From positions 515,394 through 579,393 of the forward strand of contig JACKHE010000001.1 in assembly GCA_020639135.1 (NCBI GenBank): a stretch of DNA of 64,000 bases. Direction: 5' to 3'. Origin of the DNA: Phycisphaeraceae bacterium (GTDB lineage: Bacteria > Planctomycetota > Phycisphaerae > Phycisphaerales > UBA1924). A program made the position numbers and the translations under genes. Under the pieces are notes generated by a model that saw only the letters and a program-made list of their open reading frames with translations, was not told the DNA's origin and did not search any database. Below are positions 33,264-40,861 of the stretch, in pieces. The stretch's first letter is position 1. Every line of letters begins with the position of its first letter.

Positions 33264-34508
33264 ATGAGGCCCAGACTGTTCGTCCCGGTTTTCGCCGGGC
33301 TGGCGATCGCTCCCGCAGCGCTCGCCGCGGAGTCGGCGTCCAACGTCGATGGGATGCGCGCCGACGAGATCCGCGCGATGGTTTCCGAGATGGTCGCCGA
33401 CGCCGAGTCGCGCTCCAGCCTGCTCCAGAGCGGCGGGACCGCCGGCCACAACGGCCACTTCTTCCTGTCCTCCGCCGACGGGAACAACACCCTCGAGTTC
33501 GAGGGTCAGGTGCAGTTCCGCTATTACCTGAACTTCCGCGACAGCGCCCCCGGCATCGATGACTTCACGCCGGGCTTCCAGACCCGCCGCACCAAGCTCG
33601 GCTTCGGCGGCGACCTGTTCGGCGACATGTTCTACAAGATCAAGGGCGAGTTCAGCCGCTCCAGCGGCGCGTTCGGCCTCGAGGAGGCGTACGCCGGCAT
33701 GGACCTGGGCGACGGCTGGAAGGTCCGCTGGGGTCAGTTCAAGGAGGCCTTCCTCCGCGAAGAGAACATGTCCAGCTCCCGCCAGCTTCTTGTTGATCGC
33801 TCGGTCGTCAACGAGCTCTTCAACCAGGACTTCTCGCAGGCGCTCGAGTTCGCGTACAGCAGCGACCAGTGGCGCTTCCTCGGCAGCTTCTCCGACGGCT
33901 TCGGTGCGAAGAACTCCGACCTCGGCGCTTCGCCCGCCGACTGGTCCTTCAACGCCCGGTTCGAGTACCTCGTCTCGGGCGACTGGAAGCAGTTCAAGGA
34001 CTTCACCTCGGCCCGCGGATCGGACCAGGCGATCATGATCGGCGCCGCGGCGCACTACGAGATCGGCCCCGACATCGGCACCGACGAGCAGAAGCTCCTG
34101 ACCTACACCATCGACGCCTCGTGGGAGGACAACGGCTGGAACGCCTTCGCGTACTTCGTCGGCCGCAACATCAAGGACGCCGGCGGCGTCTCGGGCGTTG
34201 ACATCGACGACTACGGCTTCGTGATCCAGGGCGGCGTCTATGTCGCCGAGGACTGGGAGCTCTTCGCCCGATACGACATCTTCATCAACGACAGCGCGGT
34301 CGGCGATGACTTCAGCACGATCTCCTTCGGCGCCAACAACTACATCCACGGCCACGCCGCCAAGTTCACCATCGACGCCAACTACTACCTCAACGACACC
34401 GCCGGGACCGGCGGCGCCGTTGGCGCGAGCACCGGCATCGGCCTGCTCGGCAACGGCGCCAACGACGGCGAGTTCGTCGTCCGGGCGCAGTTCCAGCTGC
34501 TGTTCTGA
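33264..34508 (+). CDS. Outer-membrane porin, OprP/OprO-like
   Basis: A 414-residue outer-membrane beta-barrel protein resembling phosphate-selective porins O and P. The signal peptide MRPRLFVPVFAGLAIAPAALA precedes an acidic helical segment (about 25-60), then alternating amphipathic strands (QFRYYLNFRDSAPGIDDFTP, FKEAFLREENMSSSRQLLVD, FSFGAN-type motifs) and a C-terminus ending in Phe (FVVRAQFQLLF), the barrel assembly signal. ATG 33264 follows AAGGAG. Codon use is strongly C-ending (GCC, ACC, GGC), unlike the G-ending neighbours, suggesting high expression. A good promoter, structured leader and perfect terminator surround it. Solute specificity is unknown. Confidence 0.9.
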   Translation: MRPRLFVPVFAGLAIAPAALAAESASNVDGMRADEIRAMVSEMVADAESRSSLLQSGGTAGHNGHFFLSSADGNNTLEFEGQVQFRYYLNFRDSAPGIDDFTPGFQTRRTKLGFGGDLFGDMFYKIKGEFSRSSGAFGLEEAYAGMDLGDGWKVRWGQFKEAFLREENMSSSRQLLVDRSVVNELFNQDFSQALEFAYSSDQWRFLGSFSDGFGAKNSDLGASPADWSFNARFEYLVSGDWKQFKDFTSARGSDQAIMIGAAAHYEIGPDIGTDEQKLLTYTIDASWEDNGWNAFAYFVGRNIKDAGGVSGVDIDDYGFVIQGGVYVAEDWELFARYDIFINDSAVGDDFSTISFGANNYIHGHAAKFTIDANYYLNDTAGTGGAVGASTGIGLLGNGANDGEFVVRAQFQLLF

Positions 34509-34582
34509 TCCGGAGAACCCTCGCCCCGTCGCCGGACTATCCGGTTCCCGGCGTCGCCGGCGAGTTCAAGTATCGATGCAGG

Positions 34583-34616
34583 CCGGCGGGCGTCAATCGG
34601 CGCCCGCCGGTTTTTT
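34583..34616 (+). terminator. Intrinsic terminator of the porin gene
   Basis: CCGGCGGGCG (34583-34592) pairs perfectly with CGCCCGCCGG (34601-34610), followed by T6 (34611-34616). It lies 74 bases after the porin stop. Confidence 0.9.
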
Positions 34617-34643
34617 CGTTGACGCATCAGGGGATCGTGGCGG

Positions 34644-35315
34644 TCAGCGACGGCGGCGGAGGCAGATCATGCCGGCGAGCCCGAACAGGGCGCCGGCGCC
34701 CGGCGATGGGCACAGGAAGTTCGGGACGTTGACGACGCCCGAGAATGGGTCCTGCTGGCCTAAGGGGCCATTGGGGCCGTCGCCGGTGACGAAGATCTGA
34801 CCGCCGAGGAACGTGGAATCAATGCTGACCGTGATCCGGGCCAGGCGGAACGAGGGGCCGGCGGGTTGCGGGGTCGTGTTGAACCACGCGCCGGAGACGC
34901 CCGCCTCGCTCCAGTTCATGGGCTGGGCAAAGCTGGGTGGCGCATCCCCGAAGGCGACCGCGGTGTCGAAGGCGACGGTCGGGTGGAACCCGGCGAGGGA
35001 GAGGTTCATCAGGAGGCTGTCGGAGCCGAACGGGGGATCGACCTGGTAGAAGAGGCCGTCGGTGCTGATGCCGGCGTTTGGCCCGGCAATGCCGAAATCG
35101 GCGGAGCTGATCGTGTCGCCGGGCTCGAAATCGACGTAGAGGTCGGCGGTGCAGTACTTCCCGTACAGCCCGGTGAGCTCGCCGGTGACGGGGTTGACCC
35201 GGTTCGGGACGTACACCCAGTGGGCCCCGGTTGGCACGGCCTGGGCCTCGAACGCGGCGATCGTGACAAACGCCACGGAGACGCTGAACGCGATTCCGCT
35301 GGTCATCTTCTTCAT
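34644..35315 (-). CDS. Exported protein with C-terminal hydrophobic/RRRR sorting-type tail (paralogue A)
   Basis: A 223-residue exported protein of unknown function, clearly paralogous to the next upstream protein at 35491. The signal peptide is MKKMTSGIAFSVSVAFVTIA ending near EAQA. The mature part begins VPTGAHWVYV and contains ADLYVDFEPGDTISSADFGI, AGPNAGISTDG and FLGGQIFVTGDGPNG. The C-terminus reads PSPGAGALFGLAGMICLRRRR: a Pro, a short hydrophobic helix and a basic tail, the plan of PEP-CTERM-type sorting signals. GGAGAGA precedes ATG 35315. A terminator separates it from its paralogue, so each has its own transcript. Probably an envelope or matrix-associated protein. Confidence 0.82.
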   Translation of the reverse strand: MKKMTSGIAFSVSVAFVTIAAFEAQAVPTGAHWVYVPNRVNPVTGELTGLYGKYCTADLYVDFEPGDTISSADFGIAGPNAGISTDGLFYQVDPPFGSDSLLMNLSLAGFHPTVAFDTAVAFGDAPPSFAQPMNWSEAGVSGAWFNTTPQPAGPSFRLARITVSIDSTFLGGQIFVTGDGPNGPLGQQDPFSGVVNVPNFLCPSPGAGALFGLAGMICLRRRR

Positions 35316-35411
35316 GATGTCTCTCTCCTGCCCCGGTGCTAGGGGGGCGGCGCCTTGCCGATCCGGATCGAGCGTAACAGAGAATCCGGACAGATCGAGC
35401 ATGAAATAGTC

Positions 35412-35447
35412 AAAAAAGACACCGCCCGGTTCAGGGAACCGGGCGGT
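35412..35447 (-). terminator. Intrinsic terminator of the paralogue-B gene
   Basis: ACCGCCCGGTT (35421-35431) pairs perfectly with AACCGGGCGGT (35437-35447) around a five-base loop. On the minus strand the stem is followed by GTC and T6 (complement of 35412-35417). It lies 43 bases after the stop at 35491. Confidence 0.9.
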
Positions 35448-35490
35448 GGAGAGTGTCGCGTTGTTGCTGGATCAGACCAGCGTCAAGCGA

Positions 35491-36141
35491 TCAGCGGCGA
35501 CGACGGGTCGCGGCCGCACCGGCGAGGCCGAAGAGGGCCAGGGCGCCGGGGGTGGGAACCTTGGCGTTCGGGATGTTGACGACACCCGTGGAGGGGACGG
35601 TCGTGCCGAACTCACCGCTGGGGCCGTTGCCCGTGACGAAGATCTGACCACCGAGGAACGTGGCGCCGATGTTGACGGTCACGCGGGCCAGGTGCAGCGA
35701 GGGGCTGGCGGCCGTGGGGGTGGTGTTGAACCACGCGCCGGTGACGCCACCCTCGTTCCAGGCCATGGCCTGGGCGAAGCTGGGGGTCGAGCCGCCGAGG
35801 GCGATCGCGGTGTCATACTCGACGTTCGGGAAGAAGGCCGCGAAGCCGAGGTTGGACAGGTAGCTGTCGCCACCGAACGGAGGGCCAACCTGGAAGAAGG
35901 TGCCGTCGGTGCTGAGACCGGCGTTGGGACCGGCGATGCCGAAGTCCGCGGCGGAGACGACGTCGCCAGCCTCGAAATCGACATACAGGTCATAGGTGCA
36001 CCACGAGGCATCGAAGCCGGTGCCAGCGCCCTGGTTGGCGTTGGCGGAGTTGTCGACCTGGACCCAGTGGGCGCCGGTCGGAACGGCAAGGGCGCTGCCA
36101 GCAATGGTGAGAGCCGCAGCGGCTGCAAACGTACGAACCAT
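35491..36141 (-). CDS. Exported protein with C-terminal hydrophobic/RRRR sorting-type tail (paralogue B)
   Basis: A 216-residue exported protein sharing most motifs with the 34644 product: VPTGAHWVQV just after the signal peptide (MVRTFAAAAALTIAGSALA), TYDLYVDFEAGDVVSAADFG, IAGPNAGLSTDG, GAWFNTTP and FLGGQIFVTGNGP. The C-terminus PTPGALALFGLAGAAATRRRR matches the PEP-CTERM-like layout of Pro motif, hydrophobic helix and Arg tail. It has GAGGAGATT before ATG 36141, a near-consensus promoter at 36247-36274 and a perfect terminator. Codons are C-rich. These suggest the more strongly expressed paralogue. Function unknown; surface or matrix structure is plausible. Confidence 0.84.
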   Translation of the reverse strand: MVRTFAAAAALTIAGSALAVPTGAHWVQVDNSANANQGAGTGFDASWCTYDLYVDFEAGDVVSAADFGIAGPNAGLSTDGTFFQVGPPFGGDSYLSNLGFAAFFPNVEYDTAIALGGSTPSFAQAMAWNEGGVTGAWFNTTPTAASPSLHLARVTVNIGATFLGGQIFVTGNGPSGEFGTTVPSTGVVNIPNAKVPTPGALALFGLAGAAATRRRR

Positions 36142-36246
36142 AAGAGTAATCTCCTCTCTTTCGTTGACTCCTCGATGAAGCTGCTTGTTGCGGAGCGGCT
36201 TCACCACCTCCCGAAAACCGGGTACACACGGATGCGATCCACCAGC

Positions 36247-36274
36247 AATATATCAGAGCCCCTTCCCCTGTCCA
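36247..36274 (-). promoter_or_regulatory. Near-consensus sigma-70 promoter of paralogue B
   Basis: On the minus strand TGGACA (36274-36269, 5/6 match) is separated by 16 bases from TATATT (36252-36247, 5/6 match). Initiation near 36240 would give a leader of about 99 bases. It is the best promoter match seen in the window. Confidence 0.7.
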
Positions 36275-36373
36275 GACTCTTCCAAGTCTTTTCACAGGTT
36301 TTTTTCCCGCTTCAGACCGCAGAAACCGCCCGAACGGAGCTCTGACGGGGATCTCGCGACGGCAACTCCCTCT

Positions 36374-36395
36374 GATATCCGGACCTAGGGATATC
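36374..36395. repeat. Inverted repeat GATATCC-N8-GGATATC
   Basis: GATATCC (36374-36380) and GGATATC (36389-36395) flank GGACCTAG. The arms are AT-rich for this genome and lie about 100 bases upstream of the paralogue-B promoter and 52 bases after the secretion operon. It could be a protein-binding site or an RNA hairpin at the operon's 3' end. Confidence 0.45.
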
Positions 36396-36446
36396 CTGTG
36401 GACGCGCCCCAGCCTTCACCGGTCGCCTGGCGACAGGGGGATTAGA

Positions 36447-37127
36447 TTATCGGATGGCGCCGGTGACGGGCAGGCCGGCCTTGGCCCGGACTTCGGCCTC
36501 GGCCCAGGAGCGCTGGAGTTCGAGGTACTCCCGCCACTGCGGGTCCTGCTCCAGCAGGATGGCGGTCTGGATCCGCTCAACCAGAATTGGGCTCGAGTTG
36601 CCCAGCCGGATCTCGGCCTTGATCGCACCGCGGAGGGCGGGGAGGTACCGCGAGTCCCTCGCCAGGGCGCTGGCGTAATGCTCCAGGGCGGTCTCGAGGT
36701 AGCCGGCCCGATCCCAGGTCAACCCGAGATTGAACAGAGGCCGGGGATCGTTCGGCGTACGTTCGGCAGCGGAGCTGAAGGCCTCGGCGGCTTCCATCAG
36801 CCGACCCTCTCCCAGGAGCAGCACACCCATGTTGTTCCAGGCGGCGGGCAGGTCGGCGTACTCGGCGACGGCCCTGCTGTAGAGATCGATCGCCTCGGCG
36901 GGGTCCTTGGTCTTCTGGGCCCGGAGCGCGAGCTGCTGGGCGCTGGCGATCTGCTCCGCCTGGTTGGGGAGCGTGATAACCGTGACGTTGCCCTTGGATT
37001 TCGAGGCGTTTGCGGACCCGCTCGCGCAGCCGGCCAGGGCAAGAGCCATGGCGAGGCCGATCGCGGCCAGAAGCCGGCTCGGTGTGGTGTTCCGGGCGCT
37101 GGCGGAATGGGTCATCCTGCTGGTCAC
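36447..37127 (-). CDS. TPR lipoprotein at the end of the type II secretion operon
   Basis: A 226-residue lipoprotein. The signal peptide ends in the lipobox LALAGCASGS, so Cys near residue 32 is lipidated. The mature part is a set of TPR helices (AIDLYSRAVAEYADLPAAWN, EAAEAFSSAAERTPNDPRPL, ALEHYASALARDSRYLPALR), with a long final helix. I use GTG 37127, which overlaps the gspM TGA as GTGA and follows a strong GGGAGGT six bases away; ATG 37115 is the alternative and has no spaced Shine-Dalgarno. Position last in the T2SS operon and the TPR fold suggest a pilotin-like or secretin-assembly role, as for PilF/PilW in other systems. That is inference. Confidence 0.82.
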   Translation of the reverse strand: MTSRMTHSASARNTTPSRLLAAIGLAMALALAGCASGSANASKSKGNVTVITLPNQAEQIASAQQLALRAQKTKDPAEAIDLYSRAVAEYADLPAAWNNMGVLLLGEGRLMEAAEAFSSAAERTPNDPRPLFNLGLTWDRAGYLETALEHYASALARDSRYLPALRGAIKAEIRLGNSSPILVERIQTAILLEQDPQWREYLELQRSWAEAEVRAKAGLPVTGAIR

Positions 37128-37678
37128 TGCACGACCTCCCATCGCGCGAAACGGACCTCGACCTGCCAGCCGGCGGGTGTCGGGCTGAACTCGACCCCGG
37201 CGACGTAGAGGCCGTCGATACTCCTGGTGGCGCTGTTGATCCATTTCAGCGTAGCGTCGAGTGGCGCATCGGTCAGGTTCGCGGTGATGATCTGCCGCTG
37301 GAGTGGATAATCGAGCCCCATCCGCTCGGTGCGCTGCGGGGGGGTGGGGAGTTCGAGCCCCAGGAGATCGGCGGACGTCTCTAATGTCGAACGGATGCGG
37401 GTGTTGACAGGAAATCTTTCTTCGAGCCCCGCCTCGCCGCCGCTCTGGAGGAGGGCGTTGTAGCGTGCGATCCTGGGATCGAGCTTGGCGCTGATGTCGG
37501 CCTTGCCCCGAGCCTTGTCGAAGGCGCTCTGGGTGGCGCTGTAGCCCGAGAAGGCATAAAACCCGGCGATGAGGATCAGCACGACCCCAAGGAAGGTGAG
37601 CAGCCTGGGCTGGTTCTTCCGCTCGGCGGCCCGGGAGAGCGCCTGGAGTTCGAGTTCCTGCGTGGGGGTGAAGCTCAC
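37124..37678 (-). CDS. gspM: Type II secretion inner-membrane protein, GspM/PilO-like
   Basis: A 184-residue bitopic protein with a short cytoplasmic N-terminus, one membrane helix (about 26-44, LLTFLGVVLILIAGFYAFSG) and a periplasmic domain. That domain has a coiled segment (AFDKARGKADISAKLDPRIA) and a ferredoxin-like C-terminal half (LTDAPLDATLKWINSATRSI, WQVEVRFARWEVV). This is the GspM/PilO architecture. The start is GTG 37678, overlapping the gspL stop as GTGA with GGAGGAG upstream. It is predicted to pair with GspL and anchor the ATPase platform. Sequence similarity to named GspM proteins is low; context carries much of the call. Confidence 0.75.
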   Translation of the reverse strand: MSFTPTQELELQALSRAAERKNQPRLLTFLGVVLILIAGFYAFSGYSATQSAFDKARGKADISAKLDPRIARYNALLQSGGEAGLEERFPVNTRIRSTLETSADLLGLELPTPPQRTERMGLDYPLQRQIITANLTDAPLDATLKWINSATRSIDGLYVAGVEFSPTPAGWQVEVRFARWEVVQ

Positions 37679-39207
37679 AGGCGGGGCTCCTCCACGGTCC
37701 AGGCGCCGTTGAGCACGAGCCTGCCGGTCAGCGGGCCGGCGGATTCGATCCAGCGGATCTTGCCGTCGGAGGTCCGCAGCGCCTCGATGACCCGCTCGCC
37801 GGTGACGGTGTCGGGGATCTGGAGGCGGAGGGTGGACCGGGTTTCGGTGATCTCGATGCGTTCGATCTTGACGCCCTCGGCGCCCTGGAGGGCGGTGGCG
37901 ACCCGCATCAGCTCGGTCAGGATCGGCAGGGGGAGCGCGGGCTCCTCGAACCCCTCGTTGGTCGTCGCCAGCTGGTTGATCTTGTTGTCGATCGCGAGCA
38001 ACGGGCGGGGGTCGCGGGCGAGCCGCTGGTCGATATCGCCCAGTTTGCCGACGATCTCGGCCTGGAAAGATCGCTCCTGCTGCTGGTACTGACCGGCCTG
38101 GGCGTGGAGCCGGAAGCCGAGGCCGATGATCGCGATGGCGACCCCGAGGAGGATAACGCCGACCCATTGATTGAGCCGGCGGTGCGCCCTGCCGGGGCGG
38201 TTGGTCAGGCTGGCGATGCAGGTCCGGGCGTCGGCTTCGGGTTTGACCGGGACACCGGCGCTGAGCCGATCGATGGTCGCCTTGACGGGGTCGATCTCCG
38301 GAATGAGGCGGGCGGGCGCGGTCGGCCAGAGGCGTTCGCACTCGGTCGCGATCTCCCGCGCGTCGGGGCTGATGATGATGATCCGCTCCGGGGTCTGACC
38401 GAGCTGCGCGCTCCAGGTGAGCCAGTCGAGCGCGAGACGGCCGCAGACATCGGCGAGCGGTGAGGACGGGGGCGTTGTCGGAGTCGAGTCGGTCTGATCG
38501 ATGTGTTCGGCGCGGATGAGCGCGGCGCGTCCGCCGGTGACGAGTTGCCGGCCGCGCGACCAGACCCAGACGAGCGCGTTGTCATCGGTCGTGACGAGTA
38601 TCGCCGTAATCGGAGACGCGGCAGCGGTTTCGGTACTTCCGTTATCGGACCCAGACTTGAGTTCCTCGCGGACACGCTCTGTTGGGAGCGATTCATCCCA
38701 GGCACGACACATGGCGTGCCAGAGTGAAACGATGGAGCCGACGCGGATGCCATCGCGATCCAGGGCGTCCAGGAGCACCCGTGCCGGTGCGTCGTGGATG
38801 GCGAGCACCGGGAAGTGCGTTCCCGACCGACGCCCGGGCGCCTGCTTTTCAGATCGCTTGGCCTTTTGGTGGGGGGAGGTCAGGGGTTCGATGGTTCCGA
38901 GCGCGGCGCCGGGGCCCCATTCCTCGCCCTTGCCCCTGGCGGCGGCGGCGACGACGTTCATCTCGGCGCTGGGCGCCGAGAGCCACTGGCACATGGAGTC
39001 ACTGACGCCGAGGCAGAACAGGTCGATGCGCTTCTTCGAACCGACGCCTTCGGTGAGCCACATCGCGATGTCCTGCAGGCGTTTGCGCGGGGCGAAGGGG
39101 TCATCATCCGCGAGATCGCCGGCGGGTGTCCATCGGGATTCGCCGGCCTGCGCGAAGAGACGGGCGGTCTCGGCGCTGACATCGAAATAGCAGGCGGTTG
39201 AACTCAT
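37675..39207 (-). CDS. gspL: Type II secretion assembly protein, GspL-like
   Basis: A 510-residue bitopic protein: a large cytoplasmic actin-like domain (about 1-340), one membrane helix (about 348-366, WVGVILLGVAIAIIGLGF) and a periplasmic PilN-like part with a coiled coil (QQQERSFQAEIVGKLGDIDQ) and a ferredoxin-like domain (KIERIEITETRSTLRLQIPD). GspL links the cytoplasmic ATPase GspE to the inner-membrane platform. The N-terminal half contains low-complexity inserts (Ser/Thr/Pro-rich at about 185-200 and 238-250) not typical of proteobacterial GspL. ATG 39207 overlaps the upstream TGA as ATGA. A fused PilM-PilN protein would describe the same architecture. Confidence 0.8.
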   Translation of the reverse strand: MSSTACYFDVSAETARLFAQAGESRWTPAGDLADDDPFAPRKRLQDIAMWLTEGVGSKKRIDLFCLGVSDSMCQWLSAPSAEMNVVAAAARGKGEEWGPGAALGTIEPLTSPHQKAKRSEKQAPGRRSGTHFPVLAIHDAPARVLLDALDRDGIRVGSIVSLWHAMCRAWDESLPTERVREELKSGSDNGSTETAAASPITAILVTTDDNALVWVWSRGRQLVTGGRAALIRAEHIDQTDSTPTTPPSSPLADVCGRLALDWLTWSAQLGQTPERIIIISPDAREIATECERLWPTAPARLIPEIDPVKATIDRLSAGVPVKPEADARTCIASLTNRPGRAHRRLNQWVGVILLGVAIAIIGLGFRLHAQAGQYQQQERSFQAEIVGKLGDIDQRLARDPRPLLAIDNKINQLATTNEGFEEPALPLPILTELMRVATALQGAEGVKIERIEITETRSTLRLQIPDTVTGERVIEALRTSDGKIRWIESAGPLTGRLVLNGAWTVEEPRL

Positions 39208-39914
39208 GCCGGGGAGCCCTTCCCGTCCTTGGGGTCTTCCTGCGGCGTCTCGGGGCGGCGCGGGTTGGTGTCGGTGTCTTCGGGCTGACCGGGCGTGGTC
39301 CGTCCGGGCGGGAAGGCGTTGGGGTTGGTGCGGCCTCGGTTGCGGAGGTTGTTGATGATGGGATTGGGCGCCGCGTCGGTGAGCGTGGATTGGGCGAGTT
39401 CGAAGGTGTATTCCTCGAAGCCGTCTGAGACGACGATGAGATCGTTGGAAATGTTGGTGATCTCGTAGTCCTGCTCGAACTCCTGATGGATGCGCAGGAG
39501 CTTCTGTTGGCCGGCAAAGTCGATCAATGCGGCCATGCCCTGGTCATCGCTGAGTGGGCCGAGGTAGCGGATCGGCGGGCGATCCTTGAAGTTCTGCGTC
39601 GGGGGTGGAGGGGTGACGTCTCCGCCTGGACCACCGGGGCCGCCCTTCGGGCCTCCCGCGACGGCGACGACGGGATCCCTGGCGTCGCCGAGCGGGGCGA
39701 GCGCGATGGACCAGTCCTCCTCGGGGACGTGGAACTTCTCGGCGGGGGGCTGCTCGGGGTTGGCGCCGCCCGGCTGGTTCGTGCCGGCTCCTGGCGAGAC
39801 ATCCTTCGCCGGCATGGGGATGAGGAAGGCGCCGACGGCGACCAGGATGACCACGAGCGCGCCGATCTGGGCGATTCGAGCGAGGCGGGCCGCGTTGTCC
39901 TGGTGGCTGGTCAT
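39204..39914 (-). CDS. gspC: Type II secretion GspC/PilP-like protein
   Basis: A 236-residue bitopic protein. A membrane helix spans about 14-33, and a Pro/Gly-rich linker (about 35-105, with GGPKGGPGGPGG) follows. The short beta domain contains IRYLGPLSDDQGMAALIDFA and YEITNISNDLIVVSDGFEEY, matching the homology region of GspC and PilP that contacts the secretin. The tail is disordered (Pro/Asp/Arg-rich). There is no PDZ domain, so it is closer to PilP/short GspC. It overlaps gspK and gspL by ATGA on both sides. The role is coupling inner-membrane platform and secretin. Confidence 0.78.
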   Translation of the reverse strand: MTSHQDNAARLARIAQIGALVVILVAVGAFLIPMPAKDVSPGAGTNQPGGANPEQPPAEKFHVPEEDWSIALAPLGDARDPVVAVAGGPKGGPGGPGGDVTPPPPTQNFKDRPPIRYLGPLSDDQGMAALIDFAGQQKLLRIHQEFEQDYEITNISNDLIVVSDGFEEYTFELAQSTLTDAAPNPIINNLRNRGRTNPNAFPPGRTTPGQPEDTDTNPRRPETPQEDPKDGKGSPA

Positions 39915-40861
39915 CGGCTGTGTTTCTGATCCCGGTTCTCGGACGCGTTGTCCTGGTCGGCGTCTTCGTCGGCGGGATTGTTGTCGCTTTGATCGGCGGT
40001 ATCGTCGATTTCAGGGTTTGTTTTTGGCGGATTTTCGGCGAAGGGGTCCTCGGGGTCGGTCCCGATCATCTCTTCCCAGGAGCGGACGCTGATGGAGCCG
40101 GCGAAGATCTCGGCCTGCATGACGAATCGGCGTTCGGATCGGTGTTTGCGGTCCTCGGCGAGGACGTTGACCCTCCAGAGGACGGGGTCGAAGGTTGAGA
40201 TCCCGACGACCCGGGCGATTTCGTCGTCGGCGAGGCCGGATCGGCGGAGCTGATCCATGAGCTCGTCGCGGTCGAAGCCGCGGCGCTCCCGGGCGGTGAC
40301 GACCCGATCTGCGAGCCGGGCGCCCTGCTCTTCGTCCGCGACGAGGGCGCGGAGGACGTAATCGGGGGCGCTGGCCATGGAGATCATGGCCGAGCCGCGG
40401 GAGCGGAGCTCACCGTCGTGGGTCTTCTGGATTCGCGAGAGGACCTCGCGGTAGTAGGGCAGGTGGGCGGCCCCGATGTCGGTCGGGGCGGTGGTCGGCA
40501 GGCCCTGAGAGTCCTTGATCCAGATGCTGACATAGACCTCATCAGGGAGGATGAAGCGGTAGGAGACGCCGTCCTTGGCGGCGTATTCGGCGAGGTCGCG
40601 GCCCCGCTTGTTGATGAGCCACTTCCGGACGATGGAGCGCACGCCGAAGGCGGCGTGGTGGGTCTCGTACTCGGCGAGCATCTCCTCGACGAGGTGGGTC
40701 TGAGAGGTCTGCCGCTGCATGATGACGACGATGGTCATGCCCGAGACGACGAGCAGCAGCAGGACCATCGGCATGGCGAAGCCCCGGCGGAACTGATCGA
40801 GGATCGCGCGCAGGCGCGACGGGCGGGATCGGCGGATGTGATGGTGTCGGCGTCGCGGCAT
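39911..40861 (-). CDS. gspK: Type II secretion minor pseudopilin GspK
   Basis: A 316-residue protein with a type III prepilin-like leader ending RRG, followed by FAMPMVLLLLVVSGMTIVVI. As in other GspK proteins, the usual Glu at position 5 of the mature protein is absent. A large alpha-helical insertion domain (about 100-230) contains LADRVVTARERRGFDRDELM and SRGSAMISMASAPDYVLRAL, typical of the GspK subunit that caps the pseudopilus tip with GspI and GspJ. A C-terminal acidic low-complexity tail (DNNPADEDADQDNASENRDQ) is extra. ATG 40861 overlaps the gspJ stop by one base (TGATG); GTG 40864 is also possible. Confidence 0.87.
   Translation of the reverse strand: MPRRRHHHIRRSRPSRLRAILDQFRRGFAMPMVLLLLVVSGMTIVVIMQRQTSQTHLVEEMLAEYETHHAAFGVRSIVRKWLINKRGRDLAEYAAKDGVSYRFILPDEVYVSIWIKDSQGLPTTAPTDIGAAHLPYYREVLSRIQKTHDGELRSRGSAMISMASAPDYVLRALVADEEQGARLADRVVTARERRGFDRDELMDQLRRSGLADDEIARVVGISTFDPVLWRVNVLAEDRKHRSERRFVMQAEIFAGSISVRSWEEMIGTDPEDPFAENPPKTNPEIDDTADQSDNNPADEDADQDNASENRDQKHSR

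Larger units (their letters stand above)
36142..36446. other. Intergenic region upstream of paralogue B
   Basis: No gene is seen in these 305 bases. They hold the paralogue-B leader (about 99 bases, with a TGAAGC/GCTTCA stem), its promoter, the GATATCC/GGATATC inverted repeat and the 3' end of the secretion operon, for which I found no clear intrinsic terminator. Confidence 0.6.

Noticed and set aside
30989..33490. Minus-strand open frame of 833 codons antisense to tkt and the porin leader
   Set aside because: It is an Arg/Val/His-rich shadow; transketolase motifs on the plus strand are complete.
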